64,000 bases of DNA from Cyanidiococcus yangmingshanensis (taxonomy: Eukaryota > Rhodophyta > Bangiophyceae > Cyanidiales > Cyanidiaceae), in assembly GCA_013995675.1 (NCBI GenBank), contig VWRR01000006.1, positions 62,001 through 126,000 on the forward strand, given 5' to 3'. Of the stretch, positions 9,855 to 21,273 are shown one piece after another (position 1 is the stretch's first letter; every line of letters starts with the position of its first letter). The position numbers were made by a program, and so were the translations under genes. The notes beneath the pieces are model-generated. The model was not told the DNA's origin, ran no database searches, and worked only from the letters and a program-made list of their open reading frames with translations.

Positions 9855-11275
9855 CGTGGTCCGGGAACGTGTCTTTCTCAACGCGAGCTTGTGCGAAATC
9901 GAGCGGGTCCACGCACTGCAAACCTCGAGCGAGCACGCTCACGCTGGATAACGAGGTCTTCAAGGCTGCCGGGTCGCCTCAACAACTGTTTGGAGACTAC
10001 ACCAGCCCCTGTACCTGTTCGGCTCACACGCACGCGCTGAACTCGGAGCGCGGATGGCGTAAGACTTGTCCAAGTCGCGCTCAGCTGCAGTAACTGCCGA
10101 ACCGTTGAGTGTACACCAGCACGAAAGAGTGGGTTGCCTCTCGGATAGCGTGAAACTAGTTCGTCTTGACTTTGAGAGACCGTTCAGAGAAACGTAACCC
10201 CAGTTTGCTCACCAATTCTGTTCTTGTTCAACAACATCTCAACGTCTATTTCGCGGACCGGTGACAACGAGATGCCCTGCGTATTGCACGCTCTCGGCCA
10301 GTGTCTCGCTTCTGTCTAGACAACGACTCGCGGCGTTATTTGTGTTCTTTCAGTTTCTAGTCCTGGATGGAACCAGTGGCATGATCCGTAGTGGTTTCGC
10401 TTGTACACTCGCAGATGACTGCTCCTCATGAAAAAGAACTTGGTGACGCATTTCCCGAAACAGATCACGGAAGGAATGAAACAAGTTCGATTACTTTCTG
10501 ATATCGATCTTGCTTGTTTCGCTTCTGGAAGATACGCTTGAGCTGCGAGCGCGAAGCGTAGTGCGAAGCAACGGCTGAGCACCGGAACGAGTCTGGTTCG
10601 CGATCCATGCCAGCACGGGCATCTTTACGGAATTTTCGCTGGTACCATCGATGAATACGGGATGTTTGCTATCCCGTGCAATGTTCGAGACGGGTCGCCG
10701 CGGTGAGATTTCGTCTCTTGAGTCATAGCGTTCTATTCATCTGTCTATTTGGTAGGACCGTTTCCGCTGAGAACACAAGGCCAGTCTATGGTGAGCGCGG
10801 AATCATTTCAGCGGCTTGTCTGCGTCATTCAGTTGAATGAGGATGCTAGCTCGTGGCACTCATTCCTAGGAGGTGATTTACCTTGCGATACAGACTTGAT
10901 GACCAATGAGCAACCGAAAGCAACAACCGCCTACCATGCTCCATTCCCCAACGAATTCTATCGGGCAATCGACTGAAACTGGGAGGCATCAACGCGCTGC
11001 CATCTGCGGCGCAATGAATGCACTCCATCGAGACAGACAATCTTCTCGTGGCTGCAGTGAGCGCATGATCATCCACCGCGCACCTCAGCTGTTGTTGAAA
11101 CGGAGATGGAGCCAACGCTTTTCCGTACAGCAATCCAAGCCGTGCGCCTCTCATTTGGAGAATCCGAGGCTTCCAAGTCAGCCATCCATCCGTTTCTGCA
11201 CAAGTTCGCTCGGCGATACCGGAGACGCAGGGACGCCACGATCTCGTCGTCACGACAATCGCCGAAACGAGCCCT
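9855..11275. other. 1.4 kb intergenic, no gene recognised
   Basis: This is the region between the start of the REEP-like gene and the 3' end of CysA, both on the minus strand. ORFs at 10316-10582, 10846-11364 and 10906-11331 overlap each other on opposite strands and show no domain. It may hold the promoter of the REEP-like gene. Confidence 0.45.
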
Positions 11276-13084
11276 TTAGATGTTGTACTCAGCCTCATCG
11301 ACTTCGAAGGATCGCTCACCAAAGAGTTTGACATGAACGAGATCGCCAGGATAGAGGTCACCAAACTCCTTGTACCGGGTTGTCAGCATGACCGACTGCA
11401 GCAACTGGCCATCGTCCAGTTCCACATCGACGCGCACACTCCAGCCCAAGAAGAAGACGTCCACGACCCGTGCTGGTATCGTGGTCCCGTCAGGTGTGCG
11501 GTGCAAATGGACATCATGGGGACGCAACATGAGGTACTGGGAGGCGTTATCGTTGCTTCGTGGCCCAGCTGACGCGCTGGGGCCGCGGGGTACGGATGGC
11601 GGCTCCTCTGGATCTCGCCAAAGCGAGTCATTGTCCGACGTATCGACGCTACGAACCTTTTGGGCATTCCCAAAAGTACGTCCGTTGGCTTGTTCGACAG
11701 GCACTGCATCACGAGTAACGACGCTCACGTCCCCCATAAAGCTCATGACAAACGGCGATGCGGGGTGCTCGTAGATCTCTAACGGCGATCCCACTTGCTC
11801 GATGCGACCTTTGTTCATGACCACCACAGAGCTCGCTATCTCTAGCGCTTCCTGTTGATCATGCGTCACAAAAATCGTCGTAGTACCAACTTCATCGTGC
11901 AAACGTCGAAGCCAGGCGCGGAGCCCACGACGAACGCGCGCGTCCAGGGCCCCAAACGGCTCGTCGAGGAGGAGCACGCCCGGCTCAGGGGCCAGTGCTC
12001 GGGCTAAGGCAACTCGTTGCCGTTGTCCGCCACTGAGCTGCTGGGGATAGCGGTCACCCAATCCCTCTAGACCCATCAACTGAAGTAGTTCTTGTACGCG
12101 ACGCTCTATCTGTGACCGCTGCATCTTGCGAATTTCTAGCCCAAACGCAATATTTTTCCAAACTGTCTTGTGCTTCCACAAGGCGTAGTGTTGGAAGACA
12201 AAGCCAATCCGCCGCTCTTGCACTGTCATTTCCGTTGTATCACGTCCGTGTAGATAGATTCGACCTGAGGTCGGTGTTTCCAGCCCTGCAATGCAGCGAA
12301 GTAGCGTGGATTTGCCGCTGCCACTTGGCCCAACGAGTGCGACCAGGGAGCCTTCCTCAATATCGAGCAAAATATCACGTAGAGCATAAAACTTACCCTC
12401 GGGTGCATGCGTATCCTCGAATACCTTGTGGACGTGGCGAATGGCGATGCAAGTTTCCGCCCCGGTCGAAGCAGCATCAGCAACGGCGATCCTATCGACT
12501 TGGACCAGAGTCGAACCCTCGGTATCTCGACGGACTTGTTTAGCACGTGCTCGAGGAATTGTATCATCCTCATAATCATTTCCCAGAGCAAGCGATTCCC
12601 GCGCGCTTCGGGTGTCCGATGGAGTTGTCTCGTTGGAACGCGCAACTTCAGGTCGCGACGACGCACGCTTCCGACCAAAGAATCGCTCGAACAGAGATGC
12701 TTGCCAGTGTCGAAAAGTCAACCGTCGAGAGTGATCGCGAGCGTTGGAAGCAAGGAACCAGACTTTGCTAAAACCAATCAACACGGAGTGTCCGACTCGC
12801 TCCACGGTGTGCCGACACACACGTAGCGGTGTCGCCGACCGAACGCCTGGCCTCGGTCCAACGAAACAGCCACTGTGAGCGACATTGACAAAACAAGGGC
12901 GGAAGCGCCTCGACTCCAGCAAGGAATGTTCACGAGTATGAGAAACAGCACTGGGGCGGCGGACCTGATACCACCTCGGAAGCGAGATGTTGAAAGTGAG
13001 CGCGACGGCAGCTCCATCCACAAAGTCACAATGTCGATAGGGCGATGTCTTCGCGACCAGCACAACACGTTTTGAAGGAGACAT
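11276..13084 (-). CDS. cysA: Sulfate ABC transporter ATP-binding protein, plastid-targeted (CysA/SABC)
   Basis: A 602-residue nuclear-encoded ABC ATPase. After about 210 N-terminal residues rich in Arg, Ser and hydrophobics come Walker A (GPSGSGKST, about residue 251), Q-loop (FVFQHYALW), signature ([15 protein letters not shown], about 350), Walker B (VLLLDEP, about 371) and H-loop (FVTHD, about 408). A C-terminal TOBE-like domain ([10 protein letters not shown], then [20 protein letters not shown]) completes a CysA-type protein. It would energise sulfate import across the plastid envelope with CysT/CysW permeases, as its counterpart does in green algae. The ATG at 13084 is forced: no other Met occurs before the ATPase core. 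The extension is much longer than a usual transit peptide. A Ser/Pro-rich insertion of about 55 residues separates the ATPase from TOBE. A molybdate or Fe3+ transporter ATPase is less likely. Confidence 0.82.
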   Translation of the reverse strand: MSPSKRVVLVAKTSPYRHCDFVDGAAVALTFNISLPRWYQVRRPSAVSHTREHSLLESRRFRPCFVNVAHSGCFVGPRPGVRSATPLRVCRHTVERVGHSVLIGFSKVWFLASNARDHSRRLTFRHWQASLFERFFGRKRASSRPEVARSNETTPSDTRSARESLALGNDYEDDTIPRARAKQVRRDTEGSTLVQVDRIAVADAASTGAETCIAIRHVHKVFEDTHAPEGKFYALRDILLDIEEGSLVALVGPSGSGKSTLLRCIAGLETPTSGRIYLHGRDTTEMTVQERRIGFVFQHYALWKHKTVWKNIAFGLEIRKMQRSQIERRVQELLQLMGLEGLGDRYPQQLSGGQRQRVALARALAPEPGVLLLDEPFGALDARVRRGLRAWLRRLHDEVGTTTIFVTHDQQEALEIASSVVVMNKGRIEQVGSPLEIYEHPASPFVMSFMGDVSVVTRDAVPVEQANGRTFGNAQKVRSVDTSDNDSLWRDPEEPPSVPRGPSASAGPRSNDNASQYLMLRPHDVHLHRTPDGTTIPARVVDVFFLGWSVRVDVELDDGQLLQSVMLTTRYKEFGDLYPGDLVHVKLFGERSFEVDEAEYNI

Positions 13085-14357
13085 CAGAACCAAAAATAGA
13101 TCTATTAATCAGTATGTCCGGCTGAGAGTGCGGAACAGTCCAGGAGAATCAATGCACGCGAGATCAACACAGACGAGCAAACGAGGACACTCCCTCGAAC
13201 TCTGGGAAACCGTGCCACAGTTGCTGGAGCCTCGCGCCCCCTCGCCCCCGTTTCCTTTCAGAGACCCCCAACACGCTTTTCCCTGAACGAATTCCAGTTT
13301 GGGTACGAATCTACCGAATAGGCTCGTGCCCAGGGTGACTTTTGGCAAGTCCGGTGAAGGGTGCCCCAACGAGTTCGGCTCGCGAACCAATGAAACTTTG
13401 CCCGTGGCGTTCCATTGCGATGGCGATGACGCGCGTCCGTCCTGTCTGGCGACTCAATAGGACAAGTCTGAAGGGAGCATACTGAGATGCTGCGGGGAGC
13501 AATGAGAGATACTCATCAATCTTTGTACCTTGGGTGATCCATAACCAAAGCATATGATAGGATCGGGAGATAGAAAAAATAAAACATGATACTTGTCAAA
13601 ATGATGGAAAGAGGTCTCGAAATACAGCAAACAGTGCTGCTCGGTCGGAGAAACATGAAGATCCGGGAATCATAGCATGCTCAGGCAACGAACAAGTTTT
13701 ACTGCGATTCACCATGCACCACCCCTGGGCCGATGAGCATATCCTGGCTCCCCAGGCAGCAAAAAGAGACAAGTCGCTTTCCATATCGTCCCATGTAATG
13801 TGCCATACATCCTCACCAGGGATGGTACCTGGCCAGCGTAAACATATCGCCTTCGGATACAAATGATTGGTGGCGGGAACGAAATCATGCACGCATATGC
13901 ACGCATGAGCCTATGCGTGTCCCCAAAAGGCACACGTGTCCACACGTGCTGCGTCCATCAACGCACGCATTCATGTTGACGCTGCCGCGAACATGCCCGA
14001 ACACTTCGCTGTCCGCTCCAGATATTCATGATCGTGCGTGCAGAGACATGTGGTTACGTATGCCGCCTACACTTTTGTGCTCCAAGGCATCTTCATCAGG
14101 CTTGAACGAAATAGCTTTTGCACTGGTGTATGTTTCTCCTGTCTTGCGCACGCATGGATGAGTAGGCGGTCTTGGAGGCGGCAGCGGCGTCCGCAAACGC
14201 ACGGCATCCATGGATGAGCGGACGAGACAGCGCGGATGCGCGCTCTCGGGATCGACGCGCTGGGACGCTCCGCGATCGGCACGTCCAAGTTGTTGCCTAG
14301 ACGTGCGGTGATTGTTTCCCTAAGCGACTCGAGTCGCGTTCACACACGGACCTAGTC
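13085..14357. other. 1.3 kb intergenic with CpG/ACGCATG tract
   Basis: Divergent region between CysA and NDUFB4. ORFs on both strands are short and domain-free. From about 13886 to 14285 there are repeated GCACGCAT, ACGCATG and CACACGTG words and a GC-rich stretch just upstream of the NDUFB4 start, a composition shared with the upstream regions of several plus-strand genes here. Confidence 0.5.
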
Positions 14358-14615
14358 ATGGGTATTATGGATGTGAATAAGAATCCCTTTGTTGAGGCGT
14401 GGGCGGCGAAGCGGGAAACTTTGGAGGAGACGTTTCGTTTCACACCGCGCAACATTCGAAACGCACTCCTTTTCGGCGTTGTTGTGCCGCTTGGCATTTA
14501 CGTACTTGTCGGACGAGATGTACAAGAATCCAACCTCAAGGACAAACCGCAGTGGAGACATCTGAAACGGGACTTTTTAGGTCTTCCAGCGAAGCCTACT
14601 TCGACTGGAAACTAG
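14358..14615 (+). CDS. NDUFB4: Mitochondrial complex I subunit B15 (NDUFB4), plant type
   Basis: An 85-residue protein matching the plant-type NDUFB4/B15 subunit of NADH:ubiquinone oxidoreductase. The N-terminal NKNPFVEAWAAKRETLEETF corresponds to plant NKNKFIEDWGSARENLEHNF, followed by RFTPRNIRNALLFGVVVPLG (plant RWTRRNLALIGIFGIAIPVL). A single transmembrane helix spans about residues 36-53, and a short hydrophilic tail ends the protein. It is an accessory subunit of the inner-membrane arm. There is no cleavable presequence, as is usual for this subunit. A second ATG three codons later (14367) is equally possible as start. The length fits the family. Confidence 0.8.
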   Translation: MGIMDVNKNPFVEAWAAKRETLEETFRFTPRNIRNALLFGVVVPLGIYVLVGRDVQESNLKDKPQWRHLKRDFLGLPAKPTSTGN

Positions 14616-15771
14616 TCGTCAAGTTTCGTGCAGGGCTCGTCAGCCTATAATGCCGACCGAGCGTTACCGCAAAACGTTCTGGTTCGTGCAATCAAGTTTC
14701 CTCACGACACACACCTGGATTGAGTTGTCGCCACTCCAGGCTTACCTGGTGAGGTGGTGCGTTCCCGAAAGAGTATGCTGGACGAACGCCGCGTAAGGCG
14801 TGTTTCACTGGTTGATTGGAATGGTGTCGTTTCGCGTCGCTGTAGACTCTGCGCAGGTCTCGCCTATTCGTACCCTGTTTACGACACTGCAGACCATTGC
14901 AGATGGTTCAGCCAGCTGTTCAAGCCGCACCTCTACGCTTCGCAACCGACCCGGTCCGCTCCAGAACGATCGCAACGCATGACCGAAGCGAATCGGGACA
15001 ACCCATTGGCGTGGGCTCCAAAAGCGGGGGCGGCCGCTCATGCCTGGACGCTTCTCTGGAGCCACATCGCGACCCGAACGGGCTCCGTAAAGCATTCCTG
15101 GTCACACCTCTATCGAAAAGACATATGATCCTTGATGCCTCATATGGGGTCACAGACACGACTGGCGTGGCATGCAGCGATACCCCGCAACAGGATGATA
15201 CAGCGGCACCAGCGAGCCAAGACAGAGGCGCCAGCCGCCGCTCCAAGCCAAACATATGGACAAGATGGGATAAAGCAGTCTGCGACAGCGCCCGCCGGTT
15301 CATCGAAAAGCCATGCGCAAAAGGCTTTATATCCTGTATACAAAGTCAATTCCATGACTATACTCGCGCAGGATCGATGTGCAGTATCAGTCACTCGTCC
15401 GTGATGATGCTTCATCCGGCACATGCTCAGCGATGATGATGGAAATCTATCACCGCTCGCCTCGAGACGTGAACAACTCTCACGGGTCCCCAGTTGGCGA
15501 CCAGAAGGACCTGCGTGGTCCTCACCCGTGCCAGAGGGCATGAACAGTCGCTGTAGGCGGCGGTGACGTCCGAATCGCTAGTTCCTTTTGCTCGAAATAT
15601 CCAGGCGCTCATACTTACGCTACTTTCGTGCGGGAAGCGGGCATTTTCATCAAAGTGAGCGCTTCTGGGTTCGCACCTCGTCAGCAGAGGACGCGTCTAT
15701 GCAAGTACGCGCTTTTGAAGCGCGGCGAGCCGGTTGCTGAACGGACAGTGCGGCGTCAACCTCTTGTCTGC
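14616..15771. other. 1.16 kb intergenic, no gene supported
   Basis: Two overlapping plus-strand ORFs (14897-15436 and 15132-15404) are open for 90-180 codons but show no domain and compete with minus-strand ORFs of similar length. I treat them as chance. The frame of the YEATS gene is open back to 15628, but no ATG precedes 15772. Confidence 0.45.
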
Positions 15772-16422
15772 ATGGTTCGTGTCCGAGGACTGCAAATTGA
15801 GCGCCGTCTGGTGCACGGGAGTGTTGCGTTCTGGCAAGGACCGCGAGCACCCGAGACCAAGACGCACCGTTGGACGGTTTATGTGCGGGGAGCGAGCGAC
15901 CCTTTAGAGGACCTCTCTGTATACATCCGCAAGGTGGAGTTTGTTCTCCACGAGTCTTTTTCAGACCCGGTGCGTGTAGTGACCCAGGCGCCTTTTTGCC
16001 TAACCGAATACGGTTGGGGAGAGTTTGAGATTATCATCCGATTGTTTCCGTTGGATGATGCCAAAAAGCCGGTGGAACTCTACCATCCGTTGCGACTCTT
16101 TCCACCGCCAGGGCAGGAACTGTCTGAAAAGCCGGTTGTTAGCGAACATGCTGATGTCCTGGTTTTTGTGGAGCCGTCGACGGAGCTGGAGCGAACGCTT
16201 CGAGAAGCGGATACGAAACGATTGGCACCGGAAAGTTGGGGCAGTCTTTTGCCGCTCTTTGGTGGAGACCTGAAAGAAGTCGAAATTGACGACCTACGCA
16301 AAGTCAGGCAAGCTCGGGAGCGCGTTCGCCAGCAGATCGAGGCGCTCAGACAGGAGTATGAGACCTTGACCAAAGAGCTTGAGCGTTCTCAAGCACAAAC
16401 GCTGCATCGACACCTGTCTTGA
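15772..16422 (+). CDS. YAF9: YEATS-domain protein (YAF9/GAS41-like)
   Basis: A 216-residue protein with an N-terminal YEATS domain (about 20-125): HGSVAFWQG, then KTHRWTVYVRGASDPLEDLS, YIRKVEFVLHESFSDPVRV and TEYGWGEFEIIIRLFP. The aromatic/Gly-Trp-Gly motif belongs to the acyl-lysine pocket. The C-terminus is a predicted coiled coil (about 175-212, VRQQIEALRQEYETLTKELE), the typical YAF9/GAS41 layout, and the length matches yeast YAF9 (226). These proteins read acetyl/crotonyl-lysine and are shared subunits of SWR1 and NuA4. I chose the ATG at 15772 because upstream codons in the same frame have no ATG and are not conserved. ENL/AF9 or TAF14 are alternatives, but the terminal coiled coil favours YAF9. 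Confidence 0.88.
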   Translation: MVRVRGLQIERRLVHGSVAFWQGPRAPETKTHRWTVYVRGASDPLEDLSVYIRKVEFVLHESFSDPVRVVTQAPFCLTEYGWGEFEIIIRLFPLDDAKKPVELYHPLRLFPPPGQELSEKPVVSEHADVLVFVEPSTELERTLREADTKRLAPESWGSLLPLFGGDLKEVEIDDLRKVRQARERVRQQIEALRQEYETLTKELERSQAQTLHRHLS

Positions 16423-17552
16423 ACAGAGACGGTCTTGACGGCATCAATCAACAACAACAACAGCTCCTACTCGCGCTACCCGCTCACTCAATGATGAGAC
16501 GTTCTCCCGCTGAAGCAGCTGGGTCGCTGTCCAGCTCTAGGCACAAGCTATAACCCAGGACCGCTACCGTTCATGATCTCTCTTGTGCTCGATCCTTGGA
16601 ACAGCGACTTGAACGGAACACGGCTCGAAAAAGCGGCGTCGCTTCGCTGAACCGAATCGCCGATGTTAAGCTTTCGGACTGACTGCTCAGAACTTGCCAA
16701 CTTGAGGTGAAAAGAACGCCCTGGGACGTTACGATAGACCTAGGACGGTGTGCGTTCAATCCTTATCTGGAATGGATCCACGCAACGGTGCATCCGGTGT
16801 ACTGGCTAAGGACGGACTGATTGCAGAGCGTCGGTAGCAGTGTCCGCCCGGGCTCGTTTGCAAGCCCATTCGTCGTGTAAGCATTGCTCTGAAGCACAAG
16901 GCAGGCGTTGTGAGGTATTGATCAGCGGTTTCGAAGAGTCATGGCCTACCACTGTGATATCTGGCGATCAGTGTGGTCTCTTTAAATGTCTAGAGACTGG
17001 AGGTAGAGGAGGAGGAGTGAGCGCGTGATGCGGACTTGGAGAGCTATCTCACGCTCATCGAAATGGCTTCGTATCGCGCCGAAAGGACACAGCGTTCGGA
17101 TATTGTGGGCAAAACTTGAGCCCATGCTGGTTGGCAAGAGACTGGAACCAACCGATGCAGCATATGGGTCACATGCTACCGAACCGTGGTCCAACCAAGC
17201 ATCGTCACGGGAAACCGGTCAAGCATGCTCGAACGCGGCCTCTAATTACGAGGCATGCTTTGCCGTTCGCATGAGCTCTGAAGCGCCGGAATCTGTCCCT
17301 GCCCCGACCCATCCGAGACATCCACATCGGTCGATGAAGACATTAGGAATAGAGGAGTCACGTCCCGGAACTCAATCTTATCCCAGGATCTCTCATCGAG
17401 TACGTTTCTACAGAATCATAACGGATTTGCAACGCCAGCCAAGCATTTCGCTGGTTACTTGCACCAATACACGGCAGCAGATGAATCATCGACGAGTTTC
17501 TCCATCTGTTCCGACAAACCTGAACAGAAAGTTCATGACCCATGGGGCGCAC
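16423..17552. other. intergenic between convergent genes, no gene recognised
   Basis: The region holds short ORFs only. A plus-strand ORF at 17025-17693 runs into the antisense of dolichol kinase and has no domain. A purine-rich patch (GGAGGTAGAGGAGGAGGAG) at about 16998-17016 is the only visible compositional feature. Confidence 0.45.
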
Positions 17553-20039
17553 CTAAAGCGAGGCAGACATCTGGGGGACCCCAACCGAAACCATCGCGCA
17601 ACCGGTTGGCAGCAACGCCAAGGTCGCGAAACAAAACACCGGCAGGACGAGATTATCATTCTGGGCGGTCAGGGCTTCGAATATCATACATAGGAAAAGC
17701 GCAACCGAGAAACCTGCCATTGCTTCTATCGTGACGCTCGACTGACCTGACTCGTGCCAAGCCAGTAGCATATGGTGTACCAACCAGGCAGAAACGAATC
17801 CGCCGAGACTCCCCTCGAACGTCTTTCGGCTACGAGGCCAGTGATGCTTGCCGAAGCAGTTTCCCAGCATGCACGCAGCTGTATCAAACACGCCCAACGA
17901 GAGCAAACCACTACTCCATTCGGTTAGAACGCTTGACATGGAACAGTTCGACGCTTGCCACCGTTCAAACGAGGAGAGCAATACCCAGCCGGGAGCAGCA
18001 CAGCCGAGTAGAAGATAAAGATGACTCACAATGACGCTTCCTTCATCACGCTCGTCCACGAGTGCTGTCATGAAGCGATGGATAGCCGTGTAAAAGGAAC
18101 GATCCGTCTGGCCTCGGCCATGAGTCTCGCAATGAGCGGATTGCGCCGATGAAGAGTCCTGTCCTCTATCGGAAGAAATCGAGCTCATCAATGGCTCATC
18201 TGTACCGATACCAGACGCAAGCCGAGTCGCGATGACATTTCGTGAAGATGATGCCTCCCGTGCGCTGGCAAGCACCCCGGAGACACGGGTCAGTTCGAAC
18301 AGAATCAGGACCGTGAATGCAACTGTCTGCGCAAAGGCGAGAAAGAGCCACAGTTCAGGGTCATCACGCGTGATGACCGGTAGAAAAAGCAATAAAGCCA
18401 TGAAATGGTAGTACTTGCGCGCCATAATCCGACGCCATCTCCATCGGTGAGGTCCAAGGGCGCCAATACCCACCGCAAGCACGAAGAACCAGTAGAGAAC
18501 CAGGCCCAAGACTCGAGGCTCTTCGCGAACCCAGTACCAGACGATGGTTGCAGGCTCGACGCGACGCAACGCCCGGTGTACTGAAACCGAACTTGGCCAT
18601 GAAGCACGTTGTGACTCCAATGCGATCAAGAGCGATGTGTAATTCGGTGGCAAGAACACCATGACCGGAAGAACAAGTCCAATGAGACGACGATGACGAT
18701 CCAGAGAGCACCATTTGGTGCCCGGTTTGGGGTTCAGTGGCGACCCTCGCACTGAAAACTTCTCAGTAAATGTCGTTGGGGCGACCTTCCGTCTGCGCCC
18801 CATCCATTGATGCCATTTGGTGACCAAAACTGTTCCACCGATCGCAAGTTCTACAGACGCCTTTAACAGGAAGCGCTGCATCAGTCGTCGGTCGGTGTTC
18901 CAAAGTGTCACCCGCAACAATCGTTCATGCTCGTCACCGAATTGGGCGTTTGAAAGTCGCCACTCGTCCGCACATGTCGTGGCTTGCAGCAGATGGTATG
19001 AAGCACACGGAGACGAGCCTTGCGTCGGGCGTCCAAGGACATCGTTGTCGCCAGTCGGCCAAAGTCTCCAATCTAGGCCAACTCGCCAGATGGCTCTACC
19101 AACGCCCCTACGCAGCACTTTCATGAACGCTTTCCCAATCGAGTCAATGCTCAGGAGCGTATGTCGTATCTGCAAGGGACCTGACGGCGCTGACCAAGCA
19201 GCCGCTGCCAGAAACGACACCAAAAGTGCCTCACCATAAGTGAAGGTTCCCTCAAACGCGTCGCTGAACAGAGCCTTCCAGATTATCATTGGTATCACTA
19301 CGGCAGAGATAACGCTCTCCCATGACGAGCCGCTCAATTCTCTGAGAATAAGGACAGGCACGATATACAGCCACAGCACTTGTCCTGTTCGTTGCCAACG
19401 AGACATTCGCCCGCGTTCTCTCCGTTTTCCCTCGGTGAGACGCAGAGAGGAAAGCTTCCTCTCTTTCGCGCACTGGTTCAGGCCCATGGATCTATCGATT
19501 CTATGGTGACGTTCTCGCTCCAGTGTGCCGTCACAAAGCCTCCTCGATGGCTGTACAGTGCGGTTCAAGGACTCCAATGTCCAGGCAGCGTGCCACGCTG
19601 GTGCAAACGCCATGCAGAGCAGAGAAAACGTCTCTGCCGGAGTCACAAGTTCCCGTCTCACGACTGCAGTGACGCAGAGGAAAGGCAGAAGCAAACCCAC
19701 AACCAGTCCTTGGTCTCGTGCTTGACGTGCTGTTGGGAGACGTTTCGATATCGTGTCCGTTCCACAACCAGACGTGATCAGTGCACCGCTTTTCATCACC
19801 GGATGCTGTTGACCTCCGTCAACTTCTTGGCGTCCTCTATCAGCAACGACACCGGAGGAACTCCGCAAGATCGATGAGACTAGAGCCGCACCGAGTGTCA
19901 GCAGACTCAAGGTGAGGACGGTCCGGGCTACGATGGCTTCGGGGCCACCTCGCACCCAGACAAGTCTAACTTGGGCCAGGAGCGTACCGAAAACAATCCA
20001 ACCATCCCATGAACTTTTCAGGTCGAGTACACTCCGCAT
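17553..20039 (-). CDS. DOLK: Dolichol kinase (SEC59/DOLK)
   Basis: A polytopic membrane protein of 828 residues. The C-terminal third carries the dolichol-kinase signature: ARKYYHFMALLLFLPVI, then LYLLLGCAAPGWVLLSS, GLLSLGVFDTAACMLGNCFG and WPRSRKTFEGSLGGFVSAWL. The last two correspond to the CTP-binding/catalytic region of the family. The enzyme phosphorylates dolichol with CTP on the ER membrane, supplying the lipid carrier for N-glycosylation, GPI anchors and mannosylation. The N-terminal half has further hydrophobic segments split by a long Arg/Ser-rich loop (about residues 160-215), making it larger than yeast Sec59 (519) or human DOLK (538). ATG at 20039 follows a TTG and opens the frame. 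A phytol/farnesol kinase or phosphatidate cytidylyltransferase relative is possible but the size and motifs fit DOLK. Confidence 0.8.
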   Translation of the reverse strand: MRSVLDLKSSWDGWIVFGTLLAQVRLVWVRGGPEAIVARTVLTLSLLTLGAALVSSILRSSSGVVADRGRQEVDGGQQHPVMKSGALITSGCGTDTISKRLPTARQARDQGLVVGLLLPFLCVTAVVRRELVTPAETFSLLCMAFAPAWHAAWTLESLNRTVQPSRRLCDGTLERERHHRIDRSMGLNQCAKERKLSSLRLTEGKRRERGRMSRWQRTGQVLWLYIVPVLILRELSGSSWESVISAVVIPMIIWKALFSDAFEGTFTYGEALLVSFLAAAAWSAPSGPLQIRHTLLSIDSIGKAFMKVLRRGVGRAIWRVGLDWRLWPTGDNDVLGRPTQGSSPCASYHLLQATTCADEWRLSNAQFGDEHERLLRVTLWNTDRRLMQRFLLKASVELAIGGTVLVTKWHQWMGRRRKVAPTTFTEKFSVRGSPLNPKPGTKWCSLDRHRRLIGLVLPVMVFLPPNYTSLLIALESQRASWPSSVSVHRALRRVEPATIVWYWVREEPRVLGLVLYWFFVLAVGIGALGPHRWRWRRIMARKYYHFMALLLFLPVITRDDPELWLFLAFAQTVAFTVLILFELTRVSGVLASAREASSSRNVIATRLASGIGTDEPLMSSISSDRGQDSSSAQSAHCETHGRGQTDRSFYTAIHRFMTALVDERDEGSVIVSHLYLLLGCAAPGWVLLSSFERWQASNCSMSSVLTEWSSGLLSLGVFDTAACMLGNCFGKHHWPRSRKTFEGSLGGFVSAWLVHHMLLAWHESGQSSVTIEAMAGFSVALFLCMIFEALTAQNDNLVLPVFCFATLALLPTGCAMVSVGVPQMSASL

Positions 20040-21273
20040 CAACGTCGTTTAGCAGACTGTGAACCTTCGGTAACGCTCTCTAGAGCTCTGTTTGAATCGT
20101 TCAACCAGTGGCTTGGAAAAGCAACGACTTGAACCGCTTTCTCCAGAGTCACGCTCGACAGAAGAGCAGTCTATCGGAAAGACACACGTTCGCCAGTACC
20201 TTGTTGTCAGCTCAACAACACCAACGTTTCACGAGTCGCTTATTTCTAGGATACGGAATGGAGTGCTTTGGGACCACGCGTTGGGTATGGGGCATGCGAA
20301 CACAACCTCGTTCTGAAGGCAGCACCGTATCAGACGATGCACTCGACGGATAAGATGACGCTTGCCTGGGGTCTTCCTCGAGCATCCAGCATCAACGTCG
20401 ATACAGAGCTTGGTCAGGGCTCATGGAACTTGATGCGAAACCTACTCGTGAATCTAGTATCGTCATCATCGCTTGCTTCAGCAACGAGACAGGTGCTGAT
20501 AAAGCTTGGTCGCGTCCCTTGTCCTACTCCGCAGAGGTTTGGGTCCTAGAGAGAGAGAAAGACGCTGTGTGTGGCCAAGACGAACACCCGCAAGTGCATG
20601 ACATCCAACAGTCGTTTCCGAGAAGAGTGCTCGCGATCTCAGTTGAAGCCGATGTTCATCATGCAGTTCGAACGAGGAAATCAGAGACGGACTCCAGCGT
20701 TTTCGAGGTCATCAACGAGCGCTTTAGGTCCGAAGGAGTCAGAAACTTGGTCCGTGTTCCATGCGCTGACTGTAACGAACAGCCTTTTTTTTGGCGGCAG
20801 CTGCAACGCCACCACTCGACATCTCTCTCTTCTACACGGCACGTGGGCGAGTTTCCGAGTCCGCTCTAGTTACGGCGAATGTCACTGCACTCAGTCCCAA
20901 AGGAGTGGTGGCGAGTCAGAACACAAGACTCGTGCTTCGTGTCGTGCCTTGTCGTCGCAACAGACACTCGTTCCAGTCCTGAACGAGCCACGTTTCAAAC
21001 GAAAACGTGCACCTGGGAACCGATCAAAGTATCCTATCGGGTCATGAAAGGAAGTTTAACCTGAATTATAACGAGTCCAAGTATGCCAGTCAACGAAGCA
21101 ACGCTGCTCGAGCGACGAAAGCACAACGGGAAAACACTGCGTACTCTTGAGGTGTTTCGACGCCTCGGTGACGCAGTTTTTGGTGGCCACCAGCTTGACC
21201 CAAACAAAAACGCAGTTTTATAACCGGCTGCAGCCTGGCTGCCTTACGGCTTGGTGATAGGACTTTTCAATTC
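20040..21273. other. 1.2 kb divergent intergenic region
   Basis: Lies between the start of dolichol kinase (minus) and DCAF7 (plus). Overlapping plus-strand ORFs at 20108-21064 in three frames show no domain and resemble chance frames. Promoters of both flanking genes must lie here. Confidence 0.45.

Noticed and set aside
14897-15436. 180-codon plus-strand ORF
   Set aside because: Equal-length ORFs exist on the other strand and in a second plus frame; composition is uneven and no domain is visible.
15130-17175. Similar CATATGGG(G)TCACA words near 15134 and 17161
   Set aside because: Only about 13 matching bases with no extended similarity; likely chance.
20108-21064. Series of overlapping plus-strand ORFs upstream of DCAF7
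   Set aside because: Three frames overlap without any protein-like pattern; probably chance in a GC-rich intergenic region.
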